The notes under the pieces are model-generated. The model was not told the DNA's origin, did no database searches, and saw only the letters and a program-made list of their open reading frames with translations. Below are positions 41,930-53,769 of a DNA stretch of 64,000 bases, in pieces. The position numbers were made by a program, and so were the translations under genes. The stretch is taken from the NCBI RefSeq assembly GCF_040869045.1, contig NC_090319.1, positions 363,461,739 through 363,525,738 of the forward strand, read 5' to 3'. Source of the stretch: Eurosta solidaginis (lineage: Eukaryota; Arthropoda; Insecta; Diptera; Tephritidae). The first letter of the stretch is position 1; each line of letters starts with the position of its first letter.

Positions 41930-41934
41930 AGAAC

Positions 41935-42087
41935 CGACTGCCTTGGGAAGCGGTTTAACTTGGCCATGTTAGTCGTTCCAGAGGTGGTCGGGCTATTGAC
42001 TTAATGGTTCTTTGTTGTCGGAACGTACCGGGTATATAACCGGCAAAGGGCCATCAAAATCAAATACACTAACGAAAACTTTCGTAG
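41935..42087 (+). mobile_element. SINE-like fragment S3a
   Basis: A degenerate sense-strand copy (GGTTTAACTTGGCCATG, GAGGTGGTCGGGCT, GGCAAAGGGCCATCA). It stands tail to tail with S3b. Confidence 0.6.
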
Positions 42088-42525
42088 TGCTGTTGTTGTT
42101 GTCGTAGCGATAAGGACACTCCGCGAAGGCCTTGGATAGTGATCGATGTTGATGTTCCTTTGACGGATGCAGATCCAGTACGCTCCTGTAACAAGCACCA
42201 TAAAGGAACTAGCCCGACCATCTCGGGAATGATGTGGTATGACCACATAAAACCGTCTAAGCTATCCCGGCCTCTCGCCCCCTTAGCTCGGGGCCACCAG
42301 AACGTCGGTTGTTAATGAAACAGGATTCGCCACGGGTGGGTGAGGTTGACAATTGGGTTGGAGAAGCTATATATTGCGCTGGCAACCCCTTGAGAGGGGG
42401 AGAAGCTATATATTGCGCTACACAAACCCTTGAATCAATTTGGTATCTTAGTCGCCCTTTGCGACAGGCATACTTACCCCGGGTATATTCTAAGTCCTCT
42501 AACCCGACGGGGCGAATTGTCTTTA
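42088..42525 (-). mobile_element. SINE-like repeat S3b
   Basis: It starts with GTTGTTGTTGTCGTAGCGAT and runs through CCCGACCATCTCGGGAATGA and GACAATTGGGTTGGAGAAGC to the family 5' end (CCCCGGGTATATTCTAAG). A 45-bp internal segment (GAGAAGCTATATATTGCGCT) is tandemly duplicated at 42360-42425. Confidence 0.7.
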
Positions 42526-42608
42526 TCGTTAATACAACAACCTTTATCGCTATAACAACAACAACGATGCAGCTTCTGAAATCATAGAAATCTGCATACC
42601 CGTTTTTG

Positions 42609-43015
42609 TTGCTGTTGTTGTTGTAGCGATAAGGTTACTCCCCGAAGGTTTTGGGGAGTGTTGTGATGGTCCTTTGCCGGATACAGATCCGGTACGCTCT
42701 GGTAACACAGCACCATTAAGGTGCTAGCCCGACCATCTCGAAAAAGATTTAAATGGCCACATTAAACCTTCAAGCCATTCCTCCCTCCCACCACCAAGTT
42801 CCATGAGGAGCTTGGGGTCACCAGAGCCTCGTCTGTTAGTGAAATAGGATTCCCCGCAGATAGGTGAAGTTGTCAATTGGGTTTGGAGAAGTTTATATTG
42901 CGCTGGCAACCTGAAGGGTTTGCGTTACACAACCCCTTGAATCGGGTATTTTAGTCGCCTCTTACATACGCATACCTACGGCGGATATATTCTGACCCCC
43001 TCACCCGCTGGGGAA
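42609..43015 (-). mobile_element. SINE-like repeat S4, near full length
   Basis: It begins with (TTG)n TAGCGATAAGGTTACTCCCC and ends at the family 5' end (GCGGATATATTCTGACCCCC, CACCCGCTGGGG). At about 400 bp it is one of the longest copies here. Confidence 0.75.
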
Positions 43016-43722
43016 ATCTGCATCTGTTGTGGGCTTCGCAAATAATCGAAGACACGCAATCATTAGGGGACTGTCTTCGTTGTTCTTATTGCAGTAGCAA
43101 TTTTATGCAATATATCTTCCGATTTCCTAACAGATAGATGACACGTACCGGTTTTGTGATCTATAAGGGAGACTCCAGACCCATTCTATTGGAATGCGAC
43201 ACCTGCTTCAGTCAAAGACAGAAATTATTGGGTTTGCCGTAGTCGGACTATTTGTTCTTACAAGACCACAAGCCAAAGGGAATACTTAATTTATTACGTG
43301 AGCTCGGATTGGGCGAGGTGTTGTGAATTAGATTTGTTTCATCGTTTTTTTAATATATATTTCCAGGCTCAACAATTGCAGCCGCACTGTAACAACATCA
43401 CCAAGCTGCCACCTTATATAGCTCCGGCATCCTAAAATGGCAGCATTTGGTTGGACGTGAACTTGGTAGCACTTTCTAATGGCAGTTATGTCAAAATTAA
43501 TTCAATCAACGTTTGCCAGAAAGTTTGAAAGAATTTTTGTGCTATGTATTTCAGCTAACGTGTTATTTTCAATAAAAATGTATTTATAAAACATATTCAC
43601 ACGCAATATATCCGCTATTAATCCATCGTTATAGAAAATAAAATCTGTATATTCTTGAACACTTTGGAAACGTGGAAAAATCTAAGCGCGGCAGCAATTC
43701 AACAGGATTATACGATCGGGTC
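43016..43722 (+). other. 5' flank and leader of greatwall
   Basis: No ORF. An in-frame TAA lies 75 bp before the ATG, so 43723 is the first usable start. The promoter is not identifiable by eye. Confidence 0.5.
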
Positions 43723-46700
43723 ATGGAAAAGGAGGAAGCTGCATGTGTGCAATACCAGCTATGTGATTACAAGACACCCAAAAAGACATCCATGCTAATT
43801 GATGGAGAACGTTTAATAGATAAAATTAATATATTAACAACGCGACAAGATAATCAAACATGCACAAAGGTAATTATTCGCTTTGATTTTGCTTAAAATT
43901 GATCTTACACGAATACCTGTAGTGAAACACAAAATATGACTTTGCTATTGTTGTTAAACTTCCATTAATTGCTTTCGTAAAATGCAGTTAGAATATTGCG
44001 AAATGCAGCTGCACTTCGTTCAGCATAGTCATTTGTTAACTGGCGGGGTGGGAACCCTATATCAAATGTCAACTTAGTGCTACTTGTCTCGTGTTTTCCC
44101 AAAATCTATTTTTCTTACATATTTGAGTTACTAATATTTAACCATGCCTTATAGCTACCTACAATCAAAGACTTCGTTATTATAAAACCAATAAGCCGCG
44201 GCGCATTTGGAAAAGTGTTTTTGGGCTATAAAAACAATGATCCTAATAAATTATATGCAATCAAAGTGATGCGTAAATCCGATATGATAAATAAGAATAT
44301 GGTATCACAAGTTATTACAGAGCGTAATGCCTTAGCATTGTCACGTAGCCCATTTTGTGTTAGCCTATTTTACTCGCTGCAATCCATCTCCTATATCTAT
44401 TTAGTAATGGATTATATGGTGGGCGGTGATCTCAAATCATTACTTACCATGTATGGCTACTTTGACGAATCAGTTGCGCGTTTTTATGTAGCAGAAGTTG
44501 CATTAGCATTGCAATATTTACATGAGCATGGAATTGTGCATCGTGATATAAAGCCAGATAATATGCTGTTATCGGGGACTGGTCATGTAAAGTTGACTGA
44601 TTTTGGTTTGAGCAAAATTGAGAATAGGAAAGGTAAATATTTATAAATTGGATTTACTCTGCATTCATATATGTAAAACGCATCTTATTCTTCAGATTTG
44701 GAAATTTCCGATCTGATAAATATTTCGCCTACGCTAAATACACGTACACCTGGTCAGTTGCTTTCATTAACGTCGCACTTGTCTTTTGGCTCGGAGAAGA
44801 AAATAGAATGTGGCACAGGCACTTCTAATTTGATGAATGCTATGAATAAACGTAGTATGTGCAGTTGAATTTTAAATTATATATAATACAACATTTATAT
44901 GTAATACAAAAATAATTATACATTTTTACAATTAGATGTAATAACTGAATCATCAGATAGTGAAGCAGATACATCATTGAATGAAGCTGAACGCACAAGT
45001 GACAGCAAAATTTCTGGTGTCTCACCATTCTTTTCAGCTGACGAAATTAATATATCTGCAACACACACATGCAACGCAACTAATGTTAGTTTTTATTTAT
45101 ATGATCCCACATAGCATTCTCTGAAATATTGATAATATGCTTTTCGATTCCTCAACGCGCCTAAAATATTCATGAATGCACTTACTTTCTGACCATAAAG
45201 AATTTCGTCAGTAGAAAATAGTTTTCCTTACGCGACTCTTTTTGATAAACATTTTCCAACTCCCATTGCCATGTTGTTGTTAAAATTTTTATTTTCTAAT
45301 CAGTGTTAAATCATCTTTCAGTCGTATTTATAATCACTTTGAGACCGTTGCACATTTTTTATGTTGTATTTAAAAAAAAACGTTTTTCACCAGTATTAAG
45401 GATCAGTTTAAAGTCTTGTCCAAGTCGTATTTGCATTCAATCTGGAACGGCTGTACACTTCGTTATGGTATTTTCAATGAATCACTTTGTCACCGAGAGT
45501 AATTTTTGGCTTTTTCAATCGCTGAAGTGATCATTTAATCGCCGGAATGGTAAATCACTTTTGAGTCATCAAAAGGGGTCGAAAGATCTTTTCTGTTGAA
45601 AATAACGTCCCGAATGCTATGTGTTATAATTTTGTTTAAAAAAGTTTTAGCCTCCATATATATTCTATTATATAGACACAACTCACCGATAGCACATCTT
45701 CCTATCATACATGTACATCAACAGAATTAAGTAAAAATGATGGAAGTGCGAATACAATTTCAGCCAATAACACGCGTCACGTTGGCTTTGCAGATATAAG
45801 TATTGTCATGAAAGTTGAAAATGACTCTGCTGCTGTTTCTAAAGCAAACTGCAATGTAAGTAGCTTGTGGCCTTAATATAAAATAAGTAAACTCCATAGT
45901 TTGAATATCGTGTTTGTTTTAATTTTAATTTTTATTTTTTATGAATAAGGGCTGCAAGCTTGAAGATTATAAAAATCAAAATAAGTTTTTAGTTAAAGTC
46001 GAACCATATGAGCAGGAAGAAACTTCGTTTGAGTTTAACATGGTTCGGAAACGTACCATTGACGAGGTGTGTAAGCATGTTTGTTTGTTTGGTTTCGTGT
46101 GTGTGTCGTGCTTTGGGTTGGTTGTTGTGTTGAAGCTTTGGGTTGGTAATTGTAATTTCTTAAATTTAGAATTTTTTTCAAATGAACTCTCTGAACAGAC
46201 AGTATATGAAAATAGCATGTAAATGTTAACTGGTGGATGTAAAATTTTTCTCTAACAATTTCTCAATGATCTGTCTGTGATCATGTAAATGTTAACTGGT
46301 GGATGTAAAATTTTTCTCTAACAATTTCTCAATGATCTGTCCTATTTAATTTAGTCTCAAGCGATAACCGCGTAGGCACGCTGGTACCACAAAAGTATTG
46401 GTATGTGCGTGAGGCGATATCCCGAAAAGACTGTCACTTCGGTAAATTCATCGAAGTCTTTAGGAAGAATAGCACTCAGTCGGTTATCGCTTTTGACTAG
46501 GTATGTAAACATTGTTACAAACTATAGACATTGTACATTATAGATACAGCGTTTACGCATTTCAAAATGTCCAGAAGACTCTGGTGTATCGAGTAGGAAA
46601 AGTGACTGTTCTAGCTCGCAGATTAATACAACTACAAGTTCTATGGATAAGGCTGAAAATATGTGTGTTTCTAAAACTGATACAAGCTGTTCAGATTATT

Positions 46701-48155
46701 CACGCAGGTGGGATTAAAAAAATATTTGTATCTAAATAAAACAAACTCTAATTCTAATTGCAGCTACAACGTCAACATCAGTAATGAAACCAATAGCATG
46801 CGCTCACCATTTCGCAACTTATCGAAAAATTTTAAACGGCCAGAACTGCTTAGGTTAGTTTTGAGAGATATGTCTTGTTTAGGGCTTTAATCGGCCTAGT
46901 ACTGCAAAAAAGGAATATTTTGATCCTAAGATGTTATTTCTGGAAATGAAATTTGACCAAACTAGACATTTCCTTTTCTAAACATTTAGAAATAAAAGAG
47001 GTTATCCTTTGGGTACTGCTGAAGTGATTGAAGCTCCAAACAAGTTCAAGCTGTATTACGCATTTTTACTAAATTTAACCTATACTTGTATATATTAAAA
47101 AATCCGTTCTTAGGGGTATGAAACGCAAGCTGAATCTTCTTAATCGTTCTGAAAATTCACCCTACTTAGAAGCGGATGGTTCTAATATGACTTCTAAATC
47201 AGGTAGTACTGGCCTTACACAAGAAATTGATATCCTAGACATTGGTAGCAGTACACCGAAAAAGCGTAAAGCAGCCAATGGTGTTCTAAAAGTTCGTTCA
47301 CTCTCTGATGATGATATGCCACAGGCTTTAAATGAACATGTCACCAATGTTGTCTTTTCAACACCCGTTTCCTCGCAAAAGATATTACGTCGTGATGGTG
47401 GTTTACTGGGCAAACTTAAAGCTACGCGTTTCGCATTGCCTCCGTCAATGGATACAAAAAGATTAGAACAAGCAGCAGAAAAAACTAGTATGCAATATTT
47501 AAAAATGGCAGCTGATGATCCTACTATGTCACCCATAAATTTGGGTAATAATTTGCCCAAAACACCAAAACGTATTAACACACCATTTCGCACACCAAAA
47601 TCTGTACGTCGTGGTGCTACACGACAATCTAGCGATCGCATACTCGGTACACCTGATTATTTAGCACCAGAATTACTATTGCGGCATGGACATGGTCCGG
47701 CTGTAGATTGGTGGGCACTTGGTGTTTGTTTCTATGAATTTATGACGGGTTTGCCGCCATTCAATGATGAAACACCACAAAAGGTTTTCGACAACATTCT
47801 ACATAAAAGTAAAAAACAAAAAACATTGTGATATTGAAATATTTATGTATGTTATTATTATTAAACATTATTTATTCTTAATACCACAGATATTGAATGG
47901 CCTGAAGGTGATGAAGCCCTCTCCAGTGAAGCAGTCGAAGCAGTTGATTTGTTGCTCACAATTGATCCGAATGCACGTCCGGCAGCCAAAGAGGTTCAGC
48001 AAATGCGTTTCTTTGATTCTATAGATTGGAAAAATATGGAAAACGAGGAGCCACCATTTGTACCAACTCCTGATAATCCCACCGATACAGCATATTTCGA
48101 GGCGCGTAATAATTTACAACATTTGAAGTTGTCTAACTTTACGATGGAGGACTAA
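43723..48155 (+). CDS. gwl: Greatwall kinase (MASTL), complete, ten coding exons
   Basis: Coding exons: 43723-43869, 44155-44632, 44696-44854, 44936-45084, 45676-45855, 45950-46066, 46544-46707, 46764-46853, 47114-47808, 47890-48155. All have GT/AG ends and consistent phase, giving 814 residues. The N-lobe has GAFGKV (65-70) and AIK (K86); HRDIKPDN (178-185) and DFG (198-200) follow. A split of about 470 residues, the Greatwall hallmark, precedes GTPDYLAPE (673). The insert carries STPKKRK and TPKR/TPFR sites suited to CDK control. The C-tail ends FTMED. Greatwall phosphorylates Endosulfine, which blocks PP2A-B55 and permits mitotic entry; it is activated by CDK1. The exon 6 donor and exon 7 acceptor (46544 or 46550) are the least certain. 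AATAAA lies at 48177. Confidence 0.93.
46216..46341. repeat. 60-bp perfect tandem duplication in a greatwall intron
   Basis: Copies 46216-46275 and 46282-46341 are identical, separated by TGTGAT. They lie in the intron between coding exons 6 and 7. Confidence 0.95.
46351..46500. mobile_element. 150-bp MITE in a greatwall intron
   Basis: Its 20-bp inverted ends (TTAGTCTCAAGCGATAACCG and, reversed, CTAGTCAAAAGCGATAACCG) match at 17 positions. It has no ORF of its own and is probably a small DNA-transposon derivative. Confidence 0.7.
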
Positions 48156-48953
48156 AGACTAAACAATTATAGCCTAATAAACAATTTATTTTAGTTGATT
48201 ATTAAGTAAAAGATATTAGCGATACTAACATAATCTAATTACCTTTCAATATGCTTATGAAATTAATTATTCGTAGAGTTCTAAACAAAGAGGATTATTT
48301 AATGTTCTACAAGTCATATAACAGCTATAACTACGTTATGTAATATCATCTAGCAAAACTATAGCGTTCGTATAATCCAACGTGTAATTCAATTTAACTT
48401 TTATTGTATTGCATGTTTTATTTCTTCTGTAAGAATATCTATTTTGTAATTTGTTTATTTATTGATGCTTTAGTTTTCAGTTATATGTGTTTCCCAGTTG
48501 AACATCCGCTGTATTTAATAATATACTCTAGTTTTAAAGCATTCAAATATGTATTTATTTGCATCTGCTTTTAAATTTCACTAGTGAGTATTAATGTATA
48601 TTTGGTGAAAAATGTCAATTAATTATTGAAATGCATTACAAACAATTACTAATTAATTTTCGCAGTCGATTTAGTTTTAAAAATATACATTTTTTAAAAT
48701 GGTACTGACAAAAATGTAACATATAAAATAGTATTCCATTATTTTATGATTACATTACATATTTTATTGATTTATTGTTTATTTTATTAAATTTATTTTA
48801 ATCGTTTTAATAAATTCTTACTTATATATATATTGCATATTTTAAAAACCTTAAAATAATAAAATCGCATTAAAAAATTGTAAATTAATTAAACTATATT
48901 GAACTGTTGTTTCTGCCTCAATATCGTAGAAACTAATTAAATTAATGAAAAGT
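48156..48953. other. 3' flank of greatwall
   Basis: Very AT-rich and without an ORF. Poly(A)-type signals are at 48177 and about 48815. Confidence 0.6.
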
Positions 48954-50190
48954 TAGGCACCTCAATGCTTCAAAAGGTGCAACGGAGTTCGGAGCTCTGC
49001 ATTACCGAGTCTCACGGCTCCACTCCGTCTGAAGCACTCAACACAATGCTATACCTACCACCTCTTGACCTGGTGGCCGAAGGAAATAGCGGTCATCGCC
49101 GCTCTAGGCATAAGGGAAACAGGTCTCTGACTACTACGCGCCAAAGAACGTTTTCGTTAAAAACTATAGTATATATACCATCGCGACAAGACTGGAATAC
49201 CAGACAACATACGGTACCGGGTGCTATCAACATATTCACGGATGGTTCTAAGCTTGACGGGAAGGTGGGAGCAGGCCTCTTTTCACCGGATTTGTGTCTA
49301 GAGGTCTCTTTTCGCCTACCAGGTCACTGTAGTATTTACCAAGCGGAAATGCTGGCAATACATAGGGCTGTGAATAATCTCGGGTCTATGCCTAAGGATG
49401 GTAAATGGGTGTTTATTTTCTCAGACAGCCAGGCCCCATTCAAGGCCCTGGACTCATTCGTCGACAACGCAAAATGGATCACTGAATGCCGCAGATCTCT
49501 TAACGAGATGGCTCAGCCCTTCAGTATCAGCTTTATATGGGTACCTGGGCACAGGGATATTGAAGGCAACTGCAGAGCAGACGAGCTGGCCAGAAGAGGT
49601 ACCACCGATCATATCCTTCCGAGAAATGATTCGGTAGGTATACCCATGGCCACTTTCAGGCTTCGTGTGAACACAAGCATTATAAGAAATGCAAATGGAC
49701 GACGGTCAGCCATATCATCGTGTGAGACATCCAGACTAACCTCATATGACAAGGAGTGAACAAGAGCGCTTCTGATTTTAAACAAATCAGTTTTATCGTC
49801 TCAGATAAGGGTTCTAACAGGACATTGTTTAATAGGCGCGCATGGTGTTAGAATGGGGGTAATGACCTTCGACTATTGTCGGAGCTGCAGATGTACAGAA
49901 GAGGAGGAGAGTGTCCAGCACTTTCTCTGTCAGTGTCCAGCGCTTAGTAGGCATAGGTTGGCCATCGTTGGTAAACCTCTTCTACATGACCTTGCTAAGG
50001 TCTCTAGTTATAAAGTCAAGGCTATAGAAAAATATATAAATTCCACGAAGTGGTTCGACCCGCTTTAGGCAGGGTAGGGGTCCTCTTTGAGACCGTATAG
50101 GGTATTACGATGGGTCCATTGGCGGCCTAAGTAGTGAGCTGTTACCATAGTGTTCAGCTCAGCCCTCGCAACCTAACCTAGGCACCTCAA
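48954..50190 (+). mobile_element. 5'-truncated LINE D with 12-bp target duplication
   Basis: TAGGCACCTCAA stands at 48954-48965 and again at 50179-50190. The element body 48966-50178 ends CTCGCAACCTAACC without a poly(A) or CAA tail. It holds only the end of the polymerase, RNase H and a terminal Cys motif, so it inserted as a 3' fragment. Clade: RNase H-bearing group (I/R1/Loa-like), inferred. Confidence 0.9.
48965..50068 (+). pseudogene. LINE D RNase H and terminal zinc motif
   Basis: In 48965-49759 the RNase H catalytic residues are all present: FTDGSKL, YQAEMLAIHRA, FSDSQAP and GHRDIEGNCRADELA. A stop at 49757-49759 interrupts the frame. The terminal segment (49853-50068) has CRSCRC...HFLCQC, the CCHC-like end of these polymerases. 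It is a truncated insertion, not a functional gene. Confidence 0.85.
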
Positions 50191-50483
50191 CAGCTACGTA
50201 ACCATATTGCAAATCCTGCTGAACCACTGCAAGATGGCAAAACCACGTCACAACAATGGATGCTATGTGTAAGCATCGGAACTCTTCTCCTCGGACCTAA
50301 GGACTGAGTCCTCACACGAAATACAAAGCAGGAATGTCAAAAAAACAGACTTAAAAAAATCTGCCAAGTTTCAGTAATCGTAATAGGCATGGAGCTGGAA
50401 GATATAATGAGCAGTATGAATCACTTGTTAGCTGACGCCTTCAATTTTGGCCAAAAAGTAGCTCTTAATGGGCACAGGAACTT
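50191..50483. other. Short non-coding spacer
   Basis: No recognisable feature. Confidence 0.4.
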
Positions 50484-51450
50484 ACAGATATGAAGCTTTT
50501 TAACAAAGCCAGACGCACTGTTCAGTGGAAGGACTCTACTATACAATTAACTGCGTACAGCAGCACTTGGGGCAAAGGCAGAGAAACGCCACTTATAAAG
50601 CAATTTGCCAGCCGATTGTGTGGTAGAGTCTCTGATATGGTCGTTGAGCTTGAAAAACAACACAATGGAGGAAACTGCCGGCCTGTCAAAATACCACAAA
50701 CAAGAACTGCCACGAGATGTCTTCTTATGACGCTGAACAAAAAATTTGTGTTAAATTCCCATAAACATGTGCATCTGATTGTCAGACAACTGACTGAAAC
50801 GCCCGCTCCTCCCAGAGTTATAAGGGGACATATCCCCAAGTACTACGATGAGATCCGGCGGACTAGAACTCAACCATTTGAGCTAGACGAGGGCGCAACA
50901 AACTAAAACACCGCCCAGGGGCTAAAGGAGTCATCGCCGTAAGCATTATGAGCAACCTGGGAACTCAGCCCTATGAAGCCAAAAACACAACAAGGTCCTC
51001 GGCGAACTCCACAAACAGGCGTGGGAGCTTTATGCCAGGAATTGCCCGGCGAATCCAGTACTCAAAGAACAGTACCCAAAACTTGCGGAAGAGGACCGCA
51101 CACTCCCCAGGGAAACATGAGTCACTCTAGCTCAACTTCTATCTGGATACTGTAACAGGTTAAACACTTACCTATCCAGAATCAACCCCGACATACAAAA
51201 TGTATGTCCCGCTTGCAATGTCTCCCCGCATGACACCAACCATCTCTTTAATTGTAATGTGGAACCAACGCCTCTAACACCCCTCTCATTATGGTCCATC
51301 CCTGTTGAAACAGCAAGTTTCCTTGGACTCCCGTTAGAGGATATTGATGACAATGATCGGTCGCACCTATTGGATGGGGCGAAGCGCTGCTACAAGAACA
51401 ATTTGTGATCGATTGCACCTGCACTGCTACAACAACAACAACCTAGATGA
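50484..51450 (+). mobile_element. LINE C fragments, two overlapping pieces
   Basis: 50490-50906 translates to the thumb/C-terminal part (SSTWGKGRETPLIKQ, TRCLLMTLNKKFVLN, PKYYDEIRRTRTQPFE). 50930-51450 repeats the C-terminal region (QPYEAKNTTRSS, CPACNV-type Cys motif in another frame) and the 3' UTR ending GGATGGGGCGAAGCGCTGCT with CAA tail. It is frameshifted throughout. Confidence 0.8.
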
Positions 51451-51454
51451 GGAA

Positions 51455-51745
51455 AAACAGGCCCTCAGATTTAATCACAAATAGTCGGCAAAGTCTTATG
51501 CCGATAAATACCCGTCGAACCCTCTTATCTGACACCAATACCCGCAACTCGTAGTACTGTTAATTTTTAAACTTTTAGTTGCTCATAATCAACCCCGACA
51601 CACGCAATGTATGTCCTGCATGTAATGGCCCTAACAATTTTTCCAATTGCAATTTGGAACCAACTCTATTGAAACTGCAAGTTTCCTTTGATTTTCCTTA
51701 GAGGATATCGATGACAGTTTGAGAGTGGTCGCACTGCTACAAGAA
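51455..51745 (+). mobile_element. LINE C 3'-terminal scrap
   Basis: AATCAACCCCGACACACGCA, ATGTATGTCCTGCATGTAAT and GAAACTGCAAGTTTCC, ending CACTGCTACAAGAAGAAG. This is a decayed 3' UTR. Confidence 0.7.
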
Positions 51746-53238
51746 GAAGACTTACTACGTACAAAAAGGAAATCCCTAGGTCACTACTACATGGTCAGCC
51801 AAAGATTGCGTCAATGAGTAAGTATAACTTGGTGGATATTTTTATGATGAAACCTGGTACTACACTTGAACATATTTTGAGCTGCAGTAAGCCGATGCCG
51901 AATTTCTTGACTGTGGAACCAAAGAGCCCTTACTTGCCTTGATGCGGATACCAACGAGACGCTCGTTGAGAGCCGTGAAAAACGGTACTTGGCGGTGAAG
52001 TTTCCTTTCCACTCCTTCCCATCACAAGCCACTGTACGTTATGCGTTGCAAAGGCCCACTTATCCTCATGGCTGGCCTCATCGTTCGCATCTCGTGTATG
52101 ACGGTGATGTCAGTCTTCATGAACCAGCCTGGCATCTGCACCATACCGTGAAAGGACCCAAAAGCTGGGTTATATACTGTTCTATCGCAAGGAGTGCAAT
52201 CTAAGGCCTCGCATATATAAACTTTTTAGTCTCGTTTCTTCGCTTTAACACGCCAAAGCATTCTATGTAAAACCAGCCAAGGGTATTCAATAGTTCATCG
52301 AAAATTGCTTTTAAATTTTTTATTCTAAACATCTTACGATACATAATGAGCTCATCTGTGTGGAAAATTGCTTTTTCATTCCATTTATCGATTTACCTAG
52401 ATTTTATTCAGAGCCCAATTTTCATAAACTTAAATATTGGTTTTCTGTTCCACTTAAAGAAAAATTGTACTATGATTCGATTTTCGTTAAAAAATATTTT
52501 GGTAAACAAATTTGGGCTATGCATTTACAGCAAATTCGCAAACCAAATGTTAGTCTTTGTATATTAGGGATAATACGGATGTGAGATTATTGGAACCTGA
52601 AGCGGACTTTTAAAATTTGCTTTGTAGGTAACGATTAGGAGGTCAAAGCGGGCGCCCGACAATAGGGCTACCGCTAAAGCTTTGCCGAACCACGGTGGTT
52701 CAAACTGCATTCCCAGTAAACAGTGCCAAAGTCCATCTAACTTTGAACATAAAAGAACACTGACGCACCGCACCCTTTGCCCTCACCACTGTAGCCTTTA
52801 AATCCTTGAATCAAATTGGATGGGATGAACTTAGCATCAGCGTCGGACAAGGTATAATGATGGCACAGCAGATAAGGATTCGAAACGCGCTGCATTGTCC
52901 ACACGTATCTTGTAACAGAGTGCAACCCTTTCCATTTGAAAGTCTTTGCATTTCTCTTGGCCATTGAGGATGTGATACCCAAGTTCAAGCCCTGTACAGT
53001 TAATGCAGAGGAGCTTATGAGATAATCAACGTTCGCCATTAAAATTTCTTTTCATTTCGCCTGGTACGTCTTGCTACTGCTAAGATCCCATAGCTACCTT
53101 TTAATTGAATGGGCCTTAGCGTCTTCATCCATTCGCTTTAAAAAGACCTAGCCAGAACTAAGTCCTTTTCAATCTTATGGCGGAAGGGTCAATATGACAC
53201 CACTAGTTGTGATTAAGCCTTTATAACCATTTATAACT
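51746..53238. other. Non-coding stretch, no gene recognised
   Basis: Reverse frames of 100 (52737-53039) and 69 codons (52564-52773) contain no domain I know. The sequence looks like decayed repeat material. Confidence 0.4.
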
Positions 53239-53580
53239 AATTGGCGCTTAACCGTCTAAGCGATTTCGGCCGTTTCGTAAAAAGTTACGCCAAGTATCTC
53301 TGTAGGGCGACAAATGACCGTCAATTGAGAGCACCAAGGGAAGACAAGTATTCTTCCACCTGCCTCCCACAACTCAGTGGTCTCCCTCTTCCTTTGCTTC
53401 CAAACTGCTGTGTCCATTGAAATACTTTAATGGCCGGAGCGTCTTCGTCAATTTGCATAAAATGGCTTAGCCAGAAAAGCCTTTGATCTTTTATTCGCTG
53501 CACTATCTGCTATCTGAGTAAAGCTCACACAGCTCATCATTATACCTACTTCGATTACCGCGGTCGGCATCGCGGACAGC
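53239..53580 (-). mobile_element. LINE E 3' fragment
   Basis: It starts AATTGGCGCTTAACCGTCTA, as in 3975-4000. The minus strand gives LFWLSHFMQIDEDAPAIKVF and GSKGRGRPLSCGRQVEEYL. The similarity to copy 1 fades beyond about 53580. Confidence 0.75.
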
Positions 53581-53769
53581 ATCATAATTAATCCGGACAG
53601 TTAGAGCCCTACCTCCTTTAAATAAATAGGAATTCGCCTTATGTAGTCTTTGATTACGGCTGGCGCATCCACACACATTTGAAGGCAATCCTCTTCTCTA
53701 TCTTTGTGGCGTTATCTACTCAAATTTTGCCACAAAGATGTCTACTGAGAACCGGAAAGGCTGTGAATG

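Larger units (their letters stand above)
37957..41930 (-). mobile_element. Nearly full-length broken LINE (family C, Jockey/CR1-like)
   Basis: The order on the minus strand is ORF1 (zinc finger), APE-type endonuclease, RT with YADD, a Cys-rich C-terminus (CPACNVSPHDINHLF), and a 3' end ...GGGGCGAAGCACTGCTACAA with a CAA tail (37957-37975). Other pieces of this family are at 7598, 23926, 50484, 51455, 56030 and 60735. Frameshifts near 39590 and 38690 and an in-frame stop at 39157 kill it. I see no clear target duplication. Confidence 0.85.
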
